NCBI GenBank assembly: GCA_032207245.1
Contig: CM063505.1
Location: forward strand, 178,703,217 to 178,767,216
Length of the DNA: 64,000 bases
Source: Pardosa pseudoannulata
Lineage: Eukaryota; Arthropoda; Arachnida; Araneae; Lycosidae
Direction of reading: 5' to 3'
The translations under genes were made by a program, and so were the position numbers. Positions 1 through 12,446 of this stretch are shown one piece after another (within the stretch, counting starts at the first letter, position 1; each line of letters opens with the position of its first letter). Under the pieces are notes generated by a model. That model searched no databases, was not told where the DNA came from, and saw only the letters and a program-made list of their open reading frames with translations.

Positions 1-880
1 GGTATTTTATTTCTTTTATTACTCTTTAACTAAATGAGATATTAAGTAGGTTTAATGTTTATAAGAAGCAGATATGATGTCAATATGTGCATGAATATTT
101 ATTTTTTTAATTAGAAAAATCATAAAAATTAATCATTTTAATTTTAATTATAAAAATGTTAAGCTGAAAAGTGTCCCAAGGTGCCTCGGTCTCCCCTATA
201 CTAAATGAATTACGAACATCAATAGCAAAAAAATTTACTAAAACGATACATTTTATAGCGTAGTTTTCATGAATGCTTATGAGATTGGTGTAAGATTATA
301 ATAGAGGAAACATAAAAAGAATAGGAGGAAAAATAGACCGCTTTGGCTTTCATGGATTCCTTTGTTTCTTCTTTTATTTACGTTTGAAGTTAAAGGTTCC
401 TTGAGTAACATTCGATAGCTGTTACTATGACAAAAATTGGACTCGCTTTTTTTTCTGCAGTTGCTTCACAGTTTGTTTGGTTTTTAGAGTAAATTTAGAT
501 TTGTCTTTTCTTACAGTGTGAAGCTGTAGTAGAACAAGGATTCGAAAGAAATAAACAAACTAATTATGGGGTTTCATTTTTGAGGTAATTTCCTCAAAAC
601 CTCAATCTTGTTACTTTGTGTTACTTCCTACATTATGAATAAAGTCTTCTAGGGAGACAATGGTTCAACTTTTTCATTTCGTGGCTTATTTTTATTGTGG
701 GGATTTAGAAATTGATATCAAGTCTACTTTAACAAATTTTTAATGTACTTTGCTAAAAGAATCTGATAAGTTAAGAATGAGGAATTTTCACGTTTTCTAA
801 TTTTGATTTTAAACGATAGAAGACAAAAAAGTAAGCAGGACAGTAACTATTTTTCTTTCATTTGGGGGCCTAATGAGTGA
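1..880. other. AT-rich spacer, no gene seen
   Basis: All frames are broken by frequent stops and no repeat family seen elsewhere in the window occurs here. Short homopolymer runs only. Confidence 0.6.
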
Positions 881-899
881 TTTCTAATGGGTTTTATAG

Positions 900-1060
900 C
901 GGACTCTTTAACGTCTCTCAAAAACGCTACTTTATCTCCGCCGTGTTTGTGACGTCATCGTTCATGTAAACACCGAGCTCCTATGCTGTTTACATGTTAA
1001 AAGGCGACTTTTAAATTTGTTTTTTGTGTAAAGTATCGCATATAATAGCATTTTTTTGTT
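900..1060 (+). promoter_or_regulatory. Putative promoter of the THAP exon, with CRE
   Basis: A perfect palindromic cAMP-response element (TGACGTCA) lies at 950-957, about 105 bases before the ATG at 1061. A 9-bp inverted repeat follows (CATGTAAAC at 963-971, GTTTACATG at 988-996). The block is much less AT-rich than its surroundings. The stretch 949-966 recurs in inverted orientation at 2385-2402 with 17 of 18 bases matching, so it was duplicated or is part of a long terminal inverted repeat. The promoter role is inferred from position and motif; no TATA box is evident. Confidence 0.45.
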
Positions 1061-1270
1061 ATGTCTGGCATTAAAAAATCATACTCTAAATATTGTATTG
1101 TGCCACTCTGTAAAAATACAACAACTAATTGCAATGAGAAGATATTTTTCAGCGTCCCAAAAGACCCACATACACGTAAAATCTGGACAACTGAGATGAA
1201 AAGGGATGAGAAATTAAACCTCAAATTATCATATAAATCATCTCTATGGGTTTGTGAAGACCATTTTTCG
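1061..1270 (+). CDS. THAP-type zinc-finger exon (5' exon, partial gene)
   Basis: The ATG at 1061 opens about 70 codons that fit the THAP DNA-binding domain. The pattern is an N-terminal C-x4-C (YCIVPLC), a central FFSVPKDP segment, an invariant-type tryptophan in RKIWTTEM, and a final C-x2-H (WVCEDHF). These four C/C/C/H residues would bind zinc. The reading then meets GTAAAT at 1271, a good 5' splice site; the ORF beyond it (to 1348) becomes low-complexity and lacks the C-terminal AVPxPF-type motif, which would lie in a later exon. THAP domains occur in cellular transcription factors, in P-element-type transposases and in domesticated derivatives. The flanking inverted repeats make a transposon or THAP-fused mobile-gene origin plausible. 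No downstream exon on this strand was found. Confidence 0.7.
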
Positions 1271-1830
1271 GTAAATAAATGCTTGCATTTGTTTAAATAT
1301 TACTATTTTAGAACAATTAAAGTATATAAAATACATCTATACCTTTAAAAGGATTGTTGATTAACCACTGCTATTTAACTTTTAAAACTGCTAATTTTCG
1401 AGTATTATCACAGAGTTAAAGTACAATAAATATTTTATAAAGCATATAAATATCGAAAAACATATAAATATCTAAAGCATATAATTATCTAATAAATAAC
1501 TCGGGGGAGGGGAAAGTTATGTATTTTCAAGGTATTATAAATATTTTCTTCAGAGATGCATACTTTCTTATGTATCAAATGTAACAGTGATATTTTTCGA
1601 TTAAATTGGTGACTAATTTGAAAAAAAAGTATAATATTTTTAAAATACTTAATAATTATATTACTTTAAAAATTAAATTTAATTTGAGAAATTTTATACA
1701 TTTTTTAATTTGACATTAATATTAAAGGCAATAAAATTGTATTGCTATTTAAAAATGTATAAATAATTAAGTAAAGCCATTTAAAGATTTTAAATTTCTT
1801 TTCATCATATTTAAAATATCTAAGAATTGA
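1271..1830. other. AT-rich spacer or intron after THAP exon
   Basis: Stops in all frames. If the donor at 1271 is used this is intronic; no matching acceptor and open exon could be recognised. Confidence 0.5.
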
Positions 1831-1833
1831 TTT

Positions 1834-1908
1834 TGTTTTGGTTTGGTTTTGGAATGCTACGGTCTACTTTTTGCAACACGAAGGCTAATGAGACCGGTCT
1901 CACAAAAA
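1834..1908 (-). repeat. tRNA-derived SINE, 3' (tail-side) fragment
   Basis: Carries the (TTTGG)n tail and the body block GGTCTACTTTTTGCAACACG found in the longer copies at 60329-60510 and 62380-62550. The tRNA-like head, which would lie to the right, is missing. It lies inside the block bounded by the inverted promoter-like repeats. Confidence 0.8.
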
Positions 1909-2112
1909 ATACCTTCTCTAATTTTTATTTTAATATTACATCCGTCTCTATTTATAAAAAACGATGCAACTACAAATGTGTATGTATATGATATATGTAT
2001 ATTTATTTGACTTGTTTGTGTTTACAAACAAAAGAGCTGTGTTTAGTATGAATAAAGTATTAATACATGTTAAGTAAAATTGGAAAAAAAAAATATAAAT
2101 GATTTTACACAC

Positions 2113-2209
2113 CTTTGGGTTTTAATTCCTCGTATTTCTGCTCCCATAAAATCCGGGTTTTTTGCCAAGAAAGAAAACATTGACATGCTGTCAATTTTCG
2201 GGAGGTTGT
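2113..2209 (-). CDS. Candidate internal exon, minus strand, near THAP block
   Basis: On the minus strand the sequence is open across about 60 codons. It contains a pyrimidine-containing acceptor ending CAATCAG before 2209 and an AAAG|GTGTGT donor after 2113. The 97-nt exon reads ...FSFLAKNPDFMGAEIRGIK... , a composition far less A/T-codon-biased than random ORFs nearby. From memory of the family, this resembles the stretch just before the SWIM-type zinc-finger region of arthropod YqaJ-type or THAP-linked proteins, which share an 'AE-x-R-x-x-K-x-Q-R' block. That link is not verified. A promoter-like block in the same orientation lies upstream at 2385-2460. It is equally possible that this is a fragment of a pseudogene. 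Confidence 0.35.
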
Positions 2210-2384
2210 CTGATTGGTAAATCCAGGTAGAAGAGACATTTATGACAAATTGAGATAACTAAGCTATCTAGATCGATAAAATAAACCTTCAGGTTTAAAT
2301 AAAAATAAATTTTGATAGCTAGAAAATTTCAGGAACTTGCAAAAACAAAATCGGAAAATAGTGCAATACAAAAATATTGGTCTG

Positions 2385-2460
2385 CATGAACGATGACATC
2401 ACAACCAATCACGGAGCTTTTTGATGTCACGTGATTTTCGCTTAACTTTAAAATTAATTT
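2385..2460 (-). promoter_or_regulatory. Inverted copy of the THAP promoter block
   Basis: The reverse complement of 2385-2402 matches 949-966 at 17 of 18 positions, and matching continues upstream (CCGTG, AAAAAGCT, TTAAGCG blocks). It contains TGATGTCA in place of the perfect CRE, plus ATTGG, a CCAAT box on the opposite strand. The two copies face each other across 1.4 kb. Confidence 0.45.
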
Positions 2461-2752
2461 TTTAAATGATGGACCCAGTTTTTTACATTTTTGAGAACAT
2501 TTTTGGAATCTACGAGTCTGAAATTACCAGAAAAACACTAAGTTGTTCGAATCCCCCACATGTGCAAATTCCTCATTTAAAAAAATCTTTTAGTAAAATA
2601 AACTCTTTTTTGGATACAATTTATTTTAATATATAACTGAATATTATAATATTATCAGGCCTTAAAATATTGTTCATTTAATTATTCAAGTATAACGCAG
2701 CAAAATATGCCTTGGGAATAAATTGTAATTTTTTTAAATGCAAATTTAAACA

Positions 2753-3327
2753 TTAGCACATTGTGTGCGGGTACATTTCACAGCGGAATTGTACCCGTAG
2801 CGGGCTTTTTGCGCGTAAATTTAGTTATTCGGTTAAATTTCAATAGATCGAAAATTTAATTTTTTAACCAACTTTTTGTATTTTATTTTGAAATATATAA
2901 ACAAATATATAAATAGACAAGCAAACAAGTATATATATATAAATACAAATATATATATAATATAAAAATATACATATATATAATATCATTTTCGCAAGGA
3001 TAAATAAAAAGTTAATTTCAAATCTAAATTGATTTTTTTAATCAACCTTCCCGTTCTGTGGTTCTGCATCGACTGATGTAAAAACTAGTTTTTATTTGTC
3101 GAAATTTTTCCAGAATCTATGTAGTAGACAAGAACATTCGGCTTCGTTTCCCTGTATATACCATTATATTTGTACCCACAAACAAACCATGTTGTTACAC
3201 TAACCAGTACTAGTACGTGTCTCGCGCTTAAGTATCAATCGTCAGAAAACGTACTAGCACGTGTCTCGCGCTTAAGTATCAATCGTCAGAAAACGTACTA
3301 GCACGTGTCCTGCATACAATGTGTTAA
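2753..3327. mobile_element. TTAA-flanked MITE, family A, copy 1 (piggyBac-like)
   Basis: The right end reads CCTGCATACAATGTGTTAA and the left end TTAGCACATTGTGTGCGGG: inverted ends of about 19 bp with a TTAA (left one mutated to TTAG), the hallmark target of piggyBac-type transposition. Inside the right end are tandem units of about 46 bp centred on a GTACTAGTACG palindrome (3205-3305). The middle (2891-2999) is TA-rich. Copy 2 at 13449-14203 matches along its length in the opposite orientation. No coding capacity: non-autonomous. Confidence 0.85.
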
Positions 3328-5070
3328 TATTGTCTGTGAAACAAATTACATTAGTACTCACATACGCATTCTATTTGATAACAACGTGTAAAAAATTCGA
3401 TTCTGTAAGTGTTAAATTAATTTCTTTAATATAAGCAGTATGCCGAAAAAAATTAATCTTTCTACGATGAATTTTCTTTTCAAAATCTTTCTTACTTCAA
3501 ATAATGTATGTTGAATTTATGATTATTAAAACTTAACAGTTAATAGTTCAGACAAACAATTATTCTGAAAATATAGCTTTTTGCAAAATTTCAGCTACTT
3601 AAAAATTAAATAATTTACATATTACTCACGCATATCTACTATATCTATTTACAATTGACTACTATATCTATTTACAATTGAAATAAAATTGCCTTATATA
3701 CAATTTTACAATTTGGTAACGTTCTGTAAGTAGTATTCTTGAAAATCAAAATTTCAAGGGAATATAGCTTTTAAAAGAATAATTACATAAATCATATACA
3801 TATTTACTGGTAAATGGTACATTAAATAACTGTTAACTAGCTCTAGAATAAGAATTAATATATCTCAGAATGATAATAAAAAAATGTATTAGTTAAATTT
3901 CCTGCCTTTTTTAAAACAGCAATCATTTTTATCTCAAGATTTAAAAACTATTATACTGGAATTTTAAAAGTTCGTTTTTTGTCAATTCTGCAACTAACTA
4001 TTTATTTTACTAGAATTAATTAGACTTACTATTCATACACGATTCTGCACTTTCGTGTCAGAAGTGAGATCCAAATCCATAGAGACCAGCACCAAAAAGT
4101 AAAAGCTTTTTACCTCATTATCCTATCCATTAAAATCAAGGATATTAGTGTAGGATTTTCACATGATATTTTGTAATTCGTAGGAAAAAAGTACATTTGG
4201 GTATAAATTAATTGTGAAGCTTTTCAAGGATTTTTCTAGTCTGTTGATTTCATATTATAAAAACATAACAAACCTGTTAAAAAGGTTGATTTTTAAAAAA
4301 CAGTTTAAAAAAAACTGGCTTTAATTGACATTTTTGTTCACAATCATAGGATATCTGATCACGGAGGGATAAAAATGTAGAATATCCTTGCACTTAACAA
4401 CTTTTAGAACAATTACAGATTATCTTGTTTTTTATTCAATTGGTCTATTCTTCCGTAATGTACTTCAGTTTGGATAAAAGAAATGATAAGAGAGAGCTGA
4501 TGTAGAAAGAAGGAAAGACATCAAAATGTTTTCAGTGGATGAACGAAACCAACTCTTTAAATACAACCATGGTTACACTATCTTATTTTAGCTTGCCATC
4601 TAGAAAAAATATATTTTTGGAATTTAATGACATTTATTAGTAATATTTAATAATATTGCAGTAAAATATTAATTTCTTCCTCTCTATCACAATTCTGATA
4701 ATAAATGAAACTAGTTTTTTATAGTTCAACTATCTTTCGAAATCTTGCAACGGGTAATAAGTCTAATAGTCTATCAAATAACTTCCAAAATCCAATTATA
4801 GACAAAAATTGCATTGAGGCTTTTTTCAGTAATAGATCCAAATTTTACATTAATCAGAGATGATGGTGTTTTAATTTTAACAATATTATGATAGCCTTTT
4901 ACCGGTTTCTCAATGAAAGATATCCACATAATTAAAGCATTGTGTCTCGGAGAAGAATTCCTATGTCTGGAGTCTCGTTATTGGGATGCATGTTTGAAGC
5001 ATGAATGAATTTTGGACTATAGATCTCAGCGAAAACATTAAAACCTCACTAACTATGGAATGTTCTAAAA
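3328..5070. other. AT-rich spacer, no gene seen
   Basis: Stops in all frames. The only structure noticed is a 23-bp tandem duplication at 3637-3681 (unit begins TACTATATCTATTTACAATT). Confidence 0.55.
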
Positions 5071-5120
5071 CAGTGGCTCCCAAAGTGGTTCCTGCAGACC
5101 CCCAGGAGTTCATGTCACTG
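5071..5120. mobile_element. hAT-like MITE end, partner not found
   Basis: CAGTGGCTCCCAAAGTGG is a typical hAT-type terminus, followed by a GC-richer subterminal stretch. No matching inverted end was found before the N gap at 5667, so the element is truncated or its other end lies in the gap. Confidence 0.4.
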
Positions 5121-5666
5121 CTGATCGGGTACGTGGTACATAAAATTTAATTTGGGGGTGCGTGCACTATGTTTGGTAGTCTACTAAAGGTTTAATATAA
5201 AGCAATTGTTAACATTATGTTTTTACGAAAGCTGAAACAAATAGAAAGAAACTGGTAGCTATTTTTTTAGTTGTTCCCTTAAAATGAGATAAAGATATTT
5301 TTCAATTTATGCCTGTTAAATGTCCTTATTTGTATTTGAAAATTAATATACCAAATTTTCTCACAAACAATTTAAAATTTAACATATTTTTCTCTATGAC
5401 TGTTTACAAGAAAATCTCTACCGAACTGAAGTGGTGGATTCCCTGGACTATGTTTTGTGTGACTCTAGTTATCCAATGACTTTTGAACATTTAAATAATT
5501 ATATTGTACTTTTTTAGTATGAGGACATTGTTAAAAAGTATTGGAGTGCCCGTGAACTAATGGCTTAGGCGCTAATTGTTCGGCATTTTTAAAATAAACA
5601 ACAAACATATTTTTCTCTGTATTTTTTAACTAAAGAGAGGACTGCATCCTAGAGAATTTCCCGAGT

Positions 5667-5766
5667 NNNNNNNNNNNNNNNNNNNNNNNNNNNNNNNNNN
5701 NNNNNNNNNNNNNNNNNNNNNNNNNNNNNNNNNNNNNNNNNNNNNNNNNNNNNNNNNNNNNNNNNN
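5667..5766. other. Assembly gap (100 N)
   Basis: Exactly 100 N, the conventional size for a gap of unknown length. Confidence 0.99.
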
Positions 5767-6112
5767 TAGAAATGGAAATTTAACACTGCTGCCCATTAAT
5801 TTAAATTTATATAAATTCTAATATTTCGCAACATTTCGCAAAAAAAAATAATCGTCGAAGAAAATCTATTAATATTTTTCTTTTGCAGCATGTGGAAGTA
5901 GGAAAAAGTGTACATAATTAATTGATAGAAATAACTGCTTTAATTTTTAAACTTTGACGATTGAAAGAACTTTTGAGTTTGCATGTTTCAAGTCCATTCA
6001 AGTAATAATTTAATTATTAATTACCAAAAATGTTACATTGCCTTAATTGTTTCTCTATTAGAACATATTGGGTATTTGAAAAAAGTATAACATTCCAGTC
6101 AAACTTGTAACG

Positions 6113-6260
6113 GTTTTGGGTTTAAAGCACCACGGTCTACTTGTTTGCTACACGAGACTTAACGAGACCGGGACTTAAAAGCTGATTCAGAACGGCTACA
6201 AGCATCCATACCCCTAGTGGATTTGAAGCAACGGTCTTCGATACTGAAGAACAGCGTCCT
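6113..6260 (-). repeat. tRNA-derived SINE, diverged copy
   Basis: Matches the family body (CACGGTCTACTTGTTTGCTACACGAG, then a GAGACCGGGACTTAAAAGCTGATTC block) and then the region before the B box (CATCCATACCCCTAGTGG), with the tRNA-like part decayed. The reference copy is 60329-60510. Confidence 0.75.
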
Positions 6261-6347
6261 TTTAATATTTCTGCAAATTTGTAACGGAGAAATAAAAATA
6301 AAACTGTATTACAGCAAAATTTTGAAATAACTTTTAATTGCTCAATT

Positions 6348-6561
6348 CAGTGATTCTCAACCACTGTGTAGCGGCACTTTTGTGTGCCGCCAAATTCTTA
6401 AAGTTTGCTGCCAAATTTTAGAAATGTATATTTTTCGATTTTATTTTACACTTGAAATAGATAAGTAAACAACTCTTAAACTTATCTTTTTCTTTGTGTG
6501 CCGCAAAATTTTGAAACCGTTAAAAGTGTTCCGCGACTAAAAAAAAGGTTGAGAATCATTG
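6348..6561. mobile_element. Short hAT-type MITE (214 bp)
   Basis: Inverted ends CAGTGATTCTCAACC and GGTTGAGAATCATTG match at 14 of 15 positions. Subterminal GTGTGCCGC and TGTGTGCCGC motifs recur inside. Flanks give only an imperfect 8-bp duplication. It shares its terminus with the longer elements at 17422 and 61521 but not their interior. Confidence 0.75.
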
Positions 6562-6569
6562 CTAGATTG

Positions 6570-8560
6570 TATATTTAAGCAAAGTATATTTAATGGCAAA
6601 CTACGAAAATTCTCTATTTATTATCTATAATTATATAAATGTAGCTGAATTAATCCGTGAGATTTTTTAATCTTATCTTTTTTCCAACCACCTATTCAAT
6701 TAAATTTTGCCTAATAATAGACAACAACAGACTTAAAATTGTAAAAATAAATTGATTTTACCAGTTTGCAATGATAAAGCTTTCGTATATAAGAGAAGAC
6801 TTTTAATGCTTCGTTTAATATCGCTTTATTTAAAAAACAAAGAATAATTTCACTAAATCGATTTAAAGAAAAAGTTAATTTCAAAGGGTGGGATCGTCTA
6901 TATATCATAAATAGGTTAAAAAGAATGGAAAACCCCTTTCTTCCAGTATACATTCAGATAATCACGTCCCTCGAACGTATATTCCGAGCCCCACTGACCG
7001 CCTGTCCTGTCCCACTGACCCCAATCCCTACGAACGGTCTAATTTTCCGAAAAAACATCATCTTTTCCCCAAAGGATATGATTTGCTCAACCGAAACGCG
7101 AGACAGTCAGCGAAATATGCAACAACTTCTACGTCGTTCCACGTAATAAATGATGGGCGGGGAGTGAAGAATTGTGTAATGAAGGGTGAAGTAGAACAAT
7201 ATTCGTAATCGCATTTAGTTATAACGTCACTATTTTTCCTCTTTCTTCATACTCTCCGCTACTTTCTCTTAATTTGTGACCGGTATTTATATCAGTTTTC
7301 ACTTACTATTTCAATGTGAGACTTTCAATCCGTTACGAAAGTTTTGAAAGCTATGTAGTCTGCAAGGACGATTCGAAATCACTGGTTCGAGACACAAAGA
7401 GCAAGGCCGCCAAGTCAAATTTGGATGCCTGGAAATACTTGGAATAATAACTACTAATAACTTGCAGCAGTATTGTGTTAAAGTATGATATTAAGCAGTA
7501 CCGTCCATAGATATAAGGTTAGCATGGACTAAAAATAATGTGCCCCTCTATAGAAGAATGTCTCTCTCAACATAAAGAGTACTAAAATTATATATTGTAA
7601 CCATGGGCTACTAAAATTAATGTACCCCTGTACATATAAAAACATTTTTGGGATCTCCTCTCATAACAAGGAGTGGTGAAATTATAAATTAGAATTTATT
7701 CAAGTTTAAAATTTTATGTTGTGGAAACTCAAGTATACGAAGATGAAAGGGAACTGAAAATACTTCGTACATGTCAATAAAATTCGTTCTAACCTATGAA
7801 AACAATACTGTTTTACTTCGATTTTCTTATACACGTTTATTAACGCTTAAAAGTTATTTATTTTAGTTATCTGTCGAATATAACAGAAAAATGAAGGTTT
7901 CTTGCTTATATTGAATACAGCAAGTTGCTGTAAGCATTAAATCGATGATAATATACAAGGATATCTTACTACCCTACCCTCACTACCTTATTCATACAAT
8001 GAACCCCTTTTTTATTAAATATACTAAAATAAAAATAAGCGCCAATATAGATATAGAAAATACAAATTAAATGAAAAATATTTCTTCTACGTTTTTAAAA
8101 TATAACAGTGTAAATTAAAAAAAAAAGTTGGATCTATTATATCTATATCATATATCTTTTTTTAATTTTGTTTGATGCATCATCATAATTATCATTAACA
8201 CATTCTCTTCAAGATTCAAAATATGTTCGTTTCTCAAGGAATACATATTTTGAGTCGAGTTCAAGTACTGCCACCTGCCAGTGACCCGAAGACTTAATAT
8301 TCACTATATTGAAAACATTTCTTTTACAGATATTTCGTTCTTAACCAAAATATTTCGAGATTATAATACTTCCTTTCTTCTGTACTAGGCAGTAAGTAAC
8401 AGTAAAAAACAAAAATTATTCTCCAGAATTAGTAGATTTTTATATTTGTTGGCTAAAAATGGACTTTAAAAGTATTGTTACAAACGCATACGAATACATC
8501 GATATCTGAGTTGCATTGTTGCAGATCAGTAGCGATAACAGTCGTTTGTAATCAAAATTG
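6570..8560. other. Spacer; one less AT-rich patch
   Basis: No gene or repeat recognised. At 6940-7150 the sequence is notably less AT-rich and open in one frame for 73 codons with no recognisable domain. It could be a conserved regulatory block or an old repeat. Confidence 0.4.
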
Positions 8561-8569
8561 GAGAACAAG

Positions 8570-8990
8570 TACAGGTGGTTATCAAAATAATGGAAACACC
8601 TTAGATATATAAAGAATCATTTGCTAATAAATTGTAGGACCGCCTTTGGCAGGTAATACGGATTGAATTCGCTTGGGAATTAAATCATACAAGTGTTGAA
8701 TAGAGTTTAGAGGAATACTGTACTATTCGTGATGAATATATCGTGAATGTTCTGAGAGAGATAAACATACTAAAATAGATCATGGCTCTATTTATTATAT
8801 TAAGGTTGGGGGACTGGGCGGGTCAAGGTGTGTCACTTCATCCTCGTGTTCATTAAACTATGATTGAACAAGTTCCCCTTCATGAATAGGAGTATTATCC
8901 TGGAAATTTCGACCTCCTGCGGTAAACAAAGTTTGCGTCAGAAGATATACCCAGTCGGCTAAAACTTCTGTATACTTCTCCCCGGTGATC
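8570..8990 (-). pseudogene. Tc1-type transposase, C-terminal part, decayed
   Basis: On the minus strand, 8990 to about 8815 encodes a recognisable DDE segment with [11 protein letters not shown], then FQDNTPIHEGELVQ, carrying the second catalytic aspartate (DN-x-PIH). An in-frame stop then follows in what would be VQSWF. After a disrupted stretch the C terminus is intact (KRIQSVLPAKGGPTIY), with a stop at 8624-8626. Just beyond, at 8571-8600, is the terminal inverted repeat (CAGGTGGTTATCAAAATAAT), preceded by a TA at 8570-8571, the Tc1/mariner target. The N-terminal half and the other end are missing: the copy breaks at the (TA)n array starting at 9011. Not functional. Confidence 0.85.
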
Positions 8991-9008
8991 TTTTTTTAAA
9001 TGTGTGTG

Positions 9009-9208
<200 letters not shown>

Positions 9209-9209
<1 letters not shown>

Positions 9210-9595
9210 ATATACTCATTCAAAATCACAACACAGTTTATTTCTGGTAATAAACATGAAATCCGTACAACAGGCGGAGAGCTTTACAACTTTTACCCTA
9301 AATGCACACCCTAAAATATTTTTTTCCAGCCTATATAAGTCAATTTCTTCGTGATAAAATTTATTTCCTCGTGTAGAAGAAAGTGCAAGAAAATTGTTTT
9401 TACAGCATGACCAAGCATTTGCGAGTGAGATATTATTCCATCCACGTCACATGTTTGTCCCTTTTATATTATTGGAGCGCTACACAGGTGATCAACCTTT
9501 GTATGAAGCATAACATAGATAACTGTGTCTTGCAAAATTTAGAAATCTAGTTGAATGGCAGCTCGCAATCGCTGTACTCAGTGGATACTATAGAG
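9209..9595. other. AT-rich spacer, no gene seen
   Basis: No open frame, repeat or motif of note. Confidence 0.5.
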
Positions 9596-9640
9596 CAGGC
9601 CTGTCCAACCTAAAATATTTTGTGGACTACTTTGGAAACG
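9596..9640. mobile_element. hAT-like end, partner not found
   Basis: CAGGCCTGTCCAACCT is a classic hAT-type terminus. The opposite inverted end was not found downstream. Confidence 0.35.
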
Positions 9641-9663
9641 CACTTTATTCTAAAGAGCTGCTT

Positions 9664-9703
<40 letters not shown>

Positions 9704-9704
9704 T
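9664..9704. repeat. (GT)n microsatellite
   Basis: About 20 GT units with a GCGCGC interruption. Confidence 0.97.
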
Positions 9705-9709
9705 TAAGA

Positions 9710-12440
9710 CTTATTTTTACGTTTACTAGCTCTTTAGGAAAACTGTGTAACGGCAGTGAGTGTCTCGCGACTTTGAATAGGTGTAAATAAGGACGCAAAA
9801 CCGTCAAAATTGGCTTCTTGTTGGTGAAATAAATGTAAAGGATAAAAATATATTTATATGGTTTTTATTATGTCATTTAACTCGTTTTGTTTAAAATTAT
9901 ATAATATATTAAAAAAATTTTCTATACACAATATAGAAAATAATACATCTGAAAGCACAGAAGAGCTGGTCTCCACCAACGAAGGCTCGCTGCGAGAACG
10001 TGTGTCTATTGATAGAGGTGAAAATTTACATTATAAAATTTATCCTTTATGAATTAACGATAGATAAATTACACTTTTATAATTATACATTCATAATTAT
10101 AGGCAGGCCGGGTTTGGGCTACTCCTGCTATAAAGGTATGCATTATGATGAAATTAAATGAATAATCTCAGAATTCTGTTTTAAGTATTAATAACTAAAT
10201 TTTGTAAACACTGGAAAAATTTATAAAGGAAGAAGAAAAGCATCGCCTTAATAAGTTTTCTTTTACAGGTGTAAAATAAGCCTTTCGTGATCTTTACGGA
10301 AAAAGCGTAAATATCACAAGAAATAACTAAATCTACAGGCGCATGTAGATATCTTCTACAAAACTCCCGCAATACATCCCTCTGAAGAAAGTAGTGTCAA
10401 TAGCAGCCTGAAAATAAATGCTTCAAGTGGCCAAAAGGAACTTTCAAACGTACAATCAAAGACAAAAACCTTGAACATCCCTGGTTTTCTTCCTTTTATT
10501 CCCTACTGTAAGCTAACCACTTGGGTTCCAGTTCTCAGGCAAGGTATTGACCAATTATAACTTTATATAGCTCTAGCGGCCAGTGTGGGGCAGTCGAACA
10601 GAAAAGGAGGCACACGCTCTCCGAAGATATTTTAAAAGGTAGATTTTTCGTAGATATTACAGCTTTTAAATTATCTCCCAGTTCTTCCAGTCTCCATCAG
10701 AATGATTTGAGAAGCCTTCCAATATCAATAATAAAAAAAAAATAGTTTTCGTCAGTAAAATACTACTACTATTACAATTCCACTTCAGGCACTCGGTTAT
10801 ATTCCCCACACCCACAGAAGGAGAGAGCGTGGAACCTGAACAAAAGCCCAATACGTACAGCAATCCTACATAGAGGCTATTTACAATAATAAATTATAAA
10901 GCAATAGGAGACTAACTACATATCAATTTCGTGACAGACTTCTGTAGACATTGGCCACTCACAAAATGTTAGACTCATCGCGTGAGAAAATGGCATTCTT
11001 TGTTAAAGTGAAATGACATTAGCGGCATTCTCTGAGCAAATTACATAGCAAGAACCGCAAACAGCGGAAGTTTTTGTTAAGGAATCAAAACATAATATTC
11101 TCCTTGTTAAGAGTTCAACAGCCTTATACAAAATGTACTTTAGAGAGAAATAATGGTAAACGGTACTCAAAGACACAAAATTAAACATCTTTTATTGGAT
11201 CTACAAAAATCATTCTTTTGTAATATCTTAGGAACAACTTGATTAAACGAGCACTAATAAGAGAAGAGACAGCACCGTACGTTACGCAAAACTAATATAG
11301 CTGCAAATATTTTCTCGTGATAACCAAACAAGTAGACATCACATACACGATAATAGTTTACATGTTAATAAAATTCATTATCCTTGCTACGTAAATAGTA
11401 ATTTATATACTTACAAAGAAAATAGTGGATGTTACATTATTTAACTGTATGCCTATTAGTTAAAATTCTATTACAATAACATAATGATCTTATTATATAA
11501 TATTTATTATTTAGTTACATTAATTTTATTACACGAATTTTTTGCTGTATTGCATCAATCCTCCCATTCTTTAATAAACTTGACAGTTATACAATCGCTA
11601 AGCTTACCTTAGAACGCCAAATACCAATAACATTTTTTAAAAAATGACTAGATTTATATCTAACAGTAAGTAGTACGTATTGAATCAGTATTGAGCTCAA
11701 GTACTCCCATCTGATGGTGATTGGTAAAATTTCAGTATTTGCTGTATTGAGATCTATCGTTATATCGAGTGAAAATTGCAATAAAAATTGAAGGTACACA
11801 ACTAGATTCTACATTACTCTGAAATAGAAAATTCCAACATTCTATGTATAATTGTTTTTGAGTTATGCAAGATACGCCTGCTGGAATAAAATCCTAGAAT
11901 GAAGAGTTCTAGGTGGTAGACACCCAAAACATTTCCCTTACAGAGAACGAACGGAATAAATCTGTGGGTTCTAATATTTCTCGTTGGGAGGTTAGAAAGT
12001 GGAAGAAATTTTGAAATCATGTCAGAAGTCATTTTTTTTCATCCTGAGAAATGATGAAAATTGACAGCATTGTGTACGTTTTGCACTCATCAGGATCGAG
12101 AACCTATTTTGAGTTGTCCAGAGATTTATACCAATGGTGGAATTCAGATCTCTCATATTAAGAGCCTAAAGGCATTCTCTTGTTTGACTATCCTCCGGTA
12201 GGAAGGGTAACACAGTGGAAGGGTAACAAGGGTAAAGAATGATTGTAATGGGTTTATTAAATATATTTTAACATTTAGTACTTCCACATTTATACTTAAA
12301 CATTTTATTTTTAAAATCATAGTACGAATACTTCTCTTTTAACCTTTTAGAAATTGATTTTAGTTTAAAAAAAAACATTAATGTAAAGTGCAAATATCTA
12401 AAGTTTTTGCTGAAACATAACTAGAGCACTCAAGAAATTC
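9710..12440. other. Spacer, no gene seen
   Basis: Only short open frames (61-72 codons) without domains or splice context. Confidence 0.45.
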
Positions 12441-12446
12441 TGCCTC

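Noticed and set aside
3190..3330. CRISPR-like repeats (46-bp units)
   Set aside because: Adjacent tandem units without unique spacers, inside a eukaryotic MITE.
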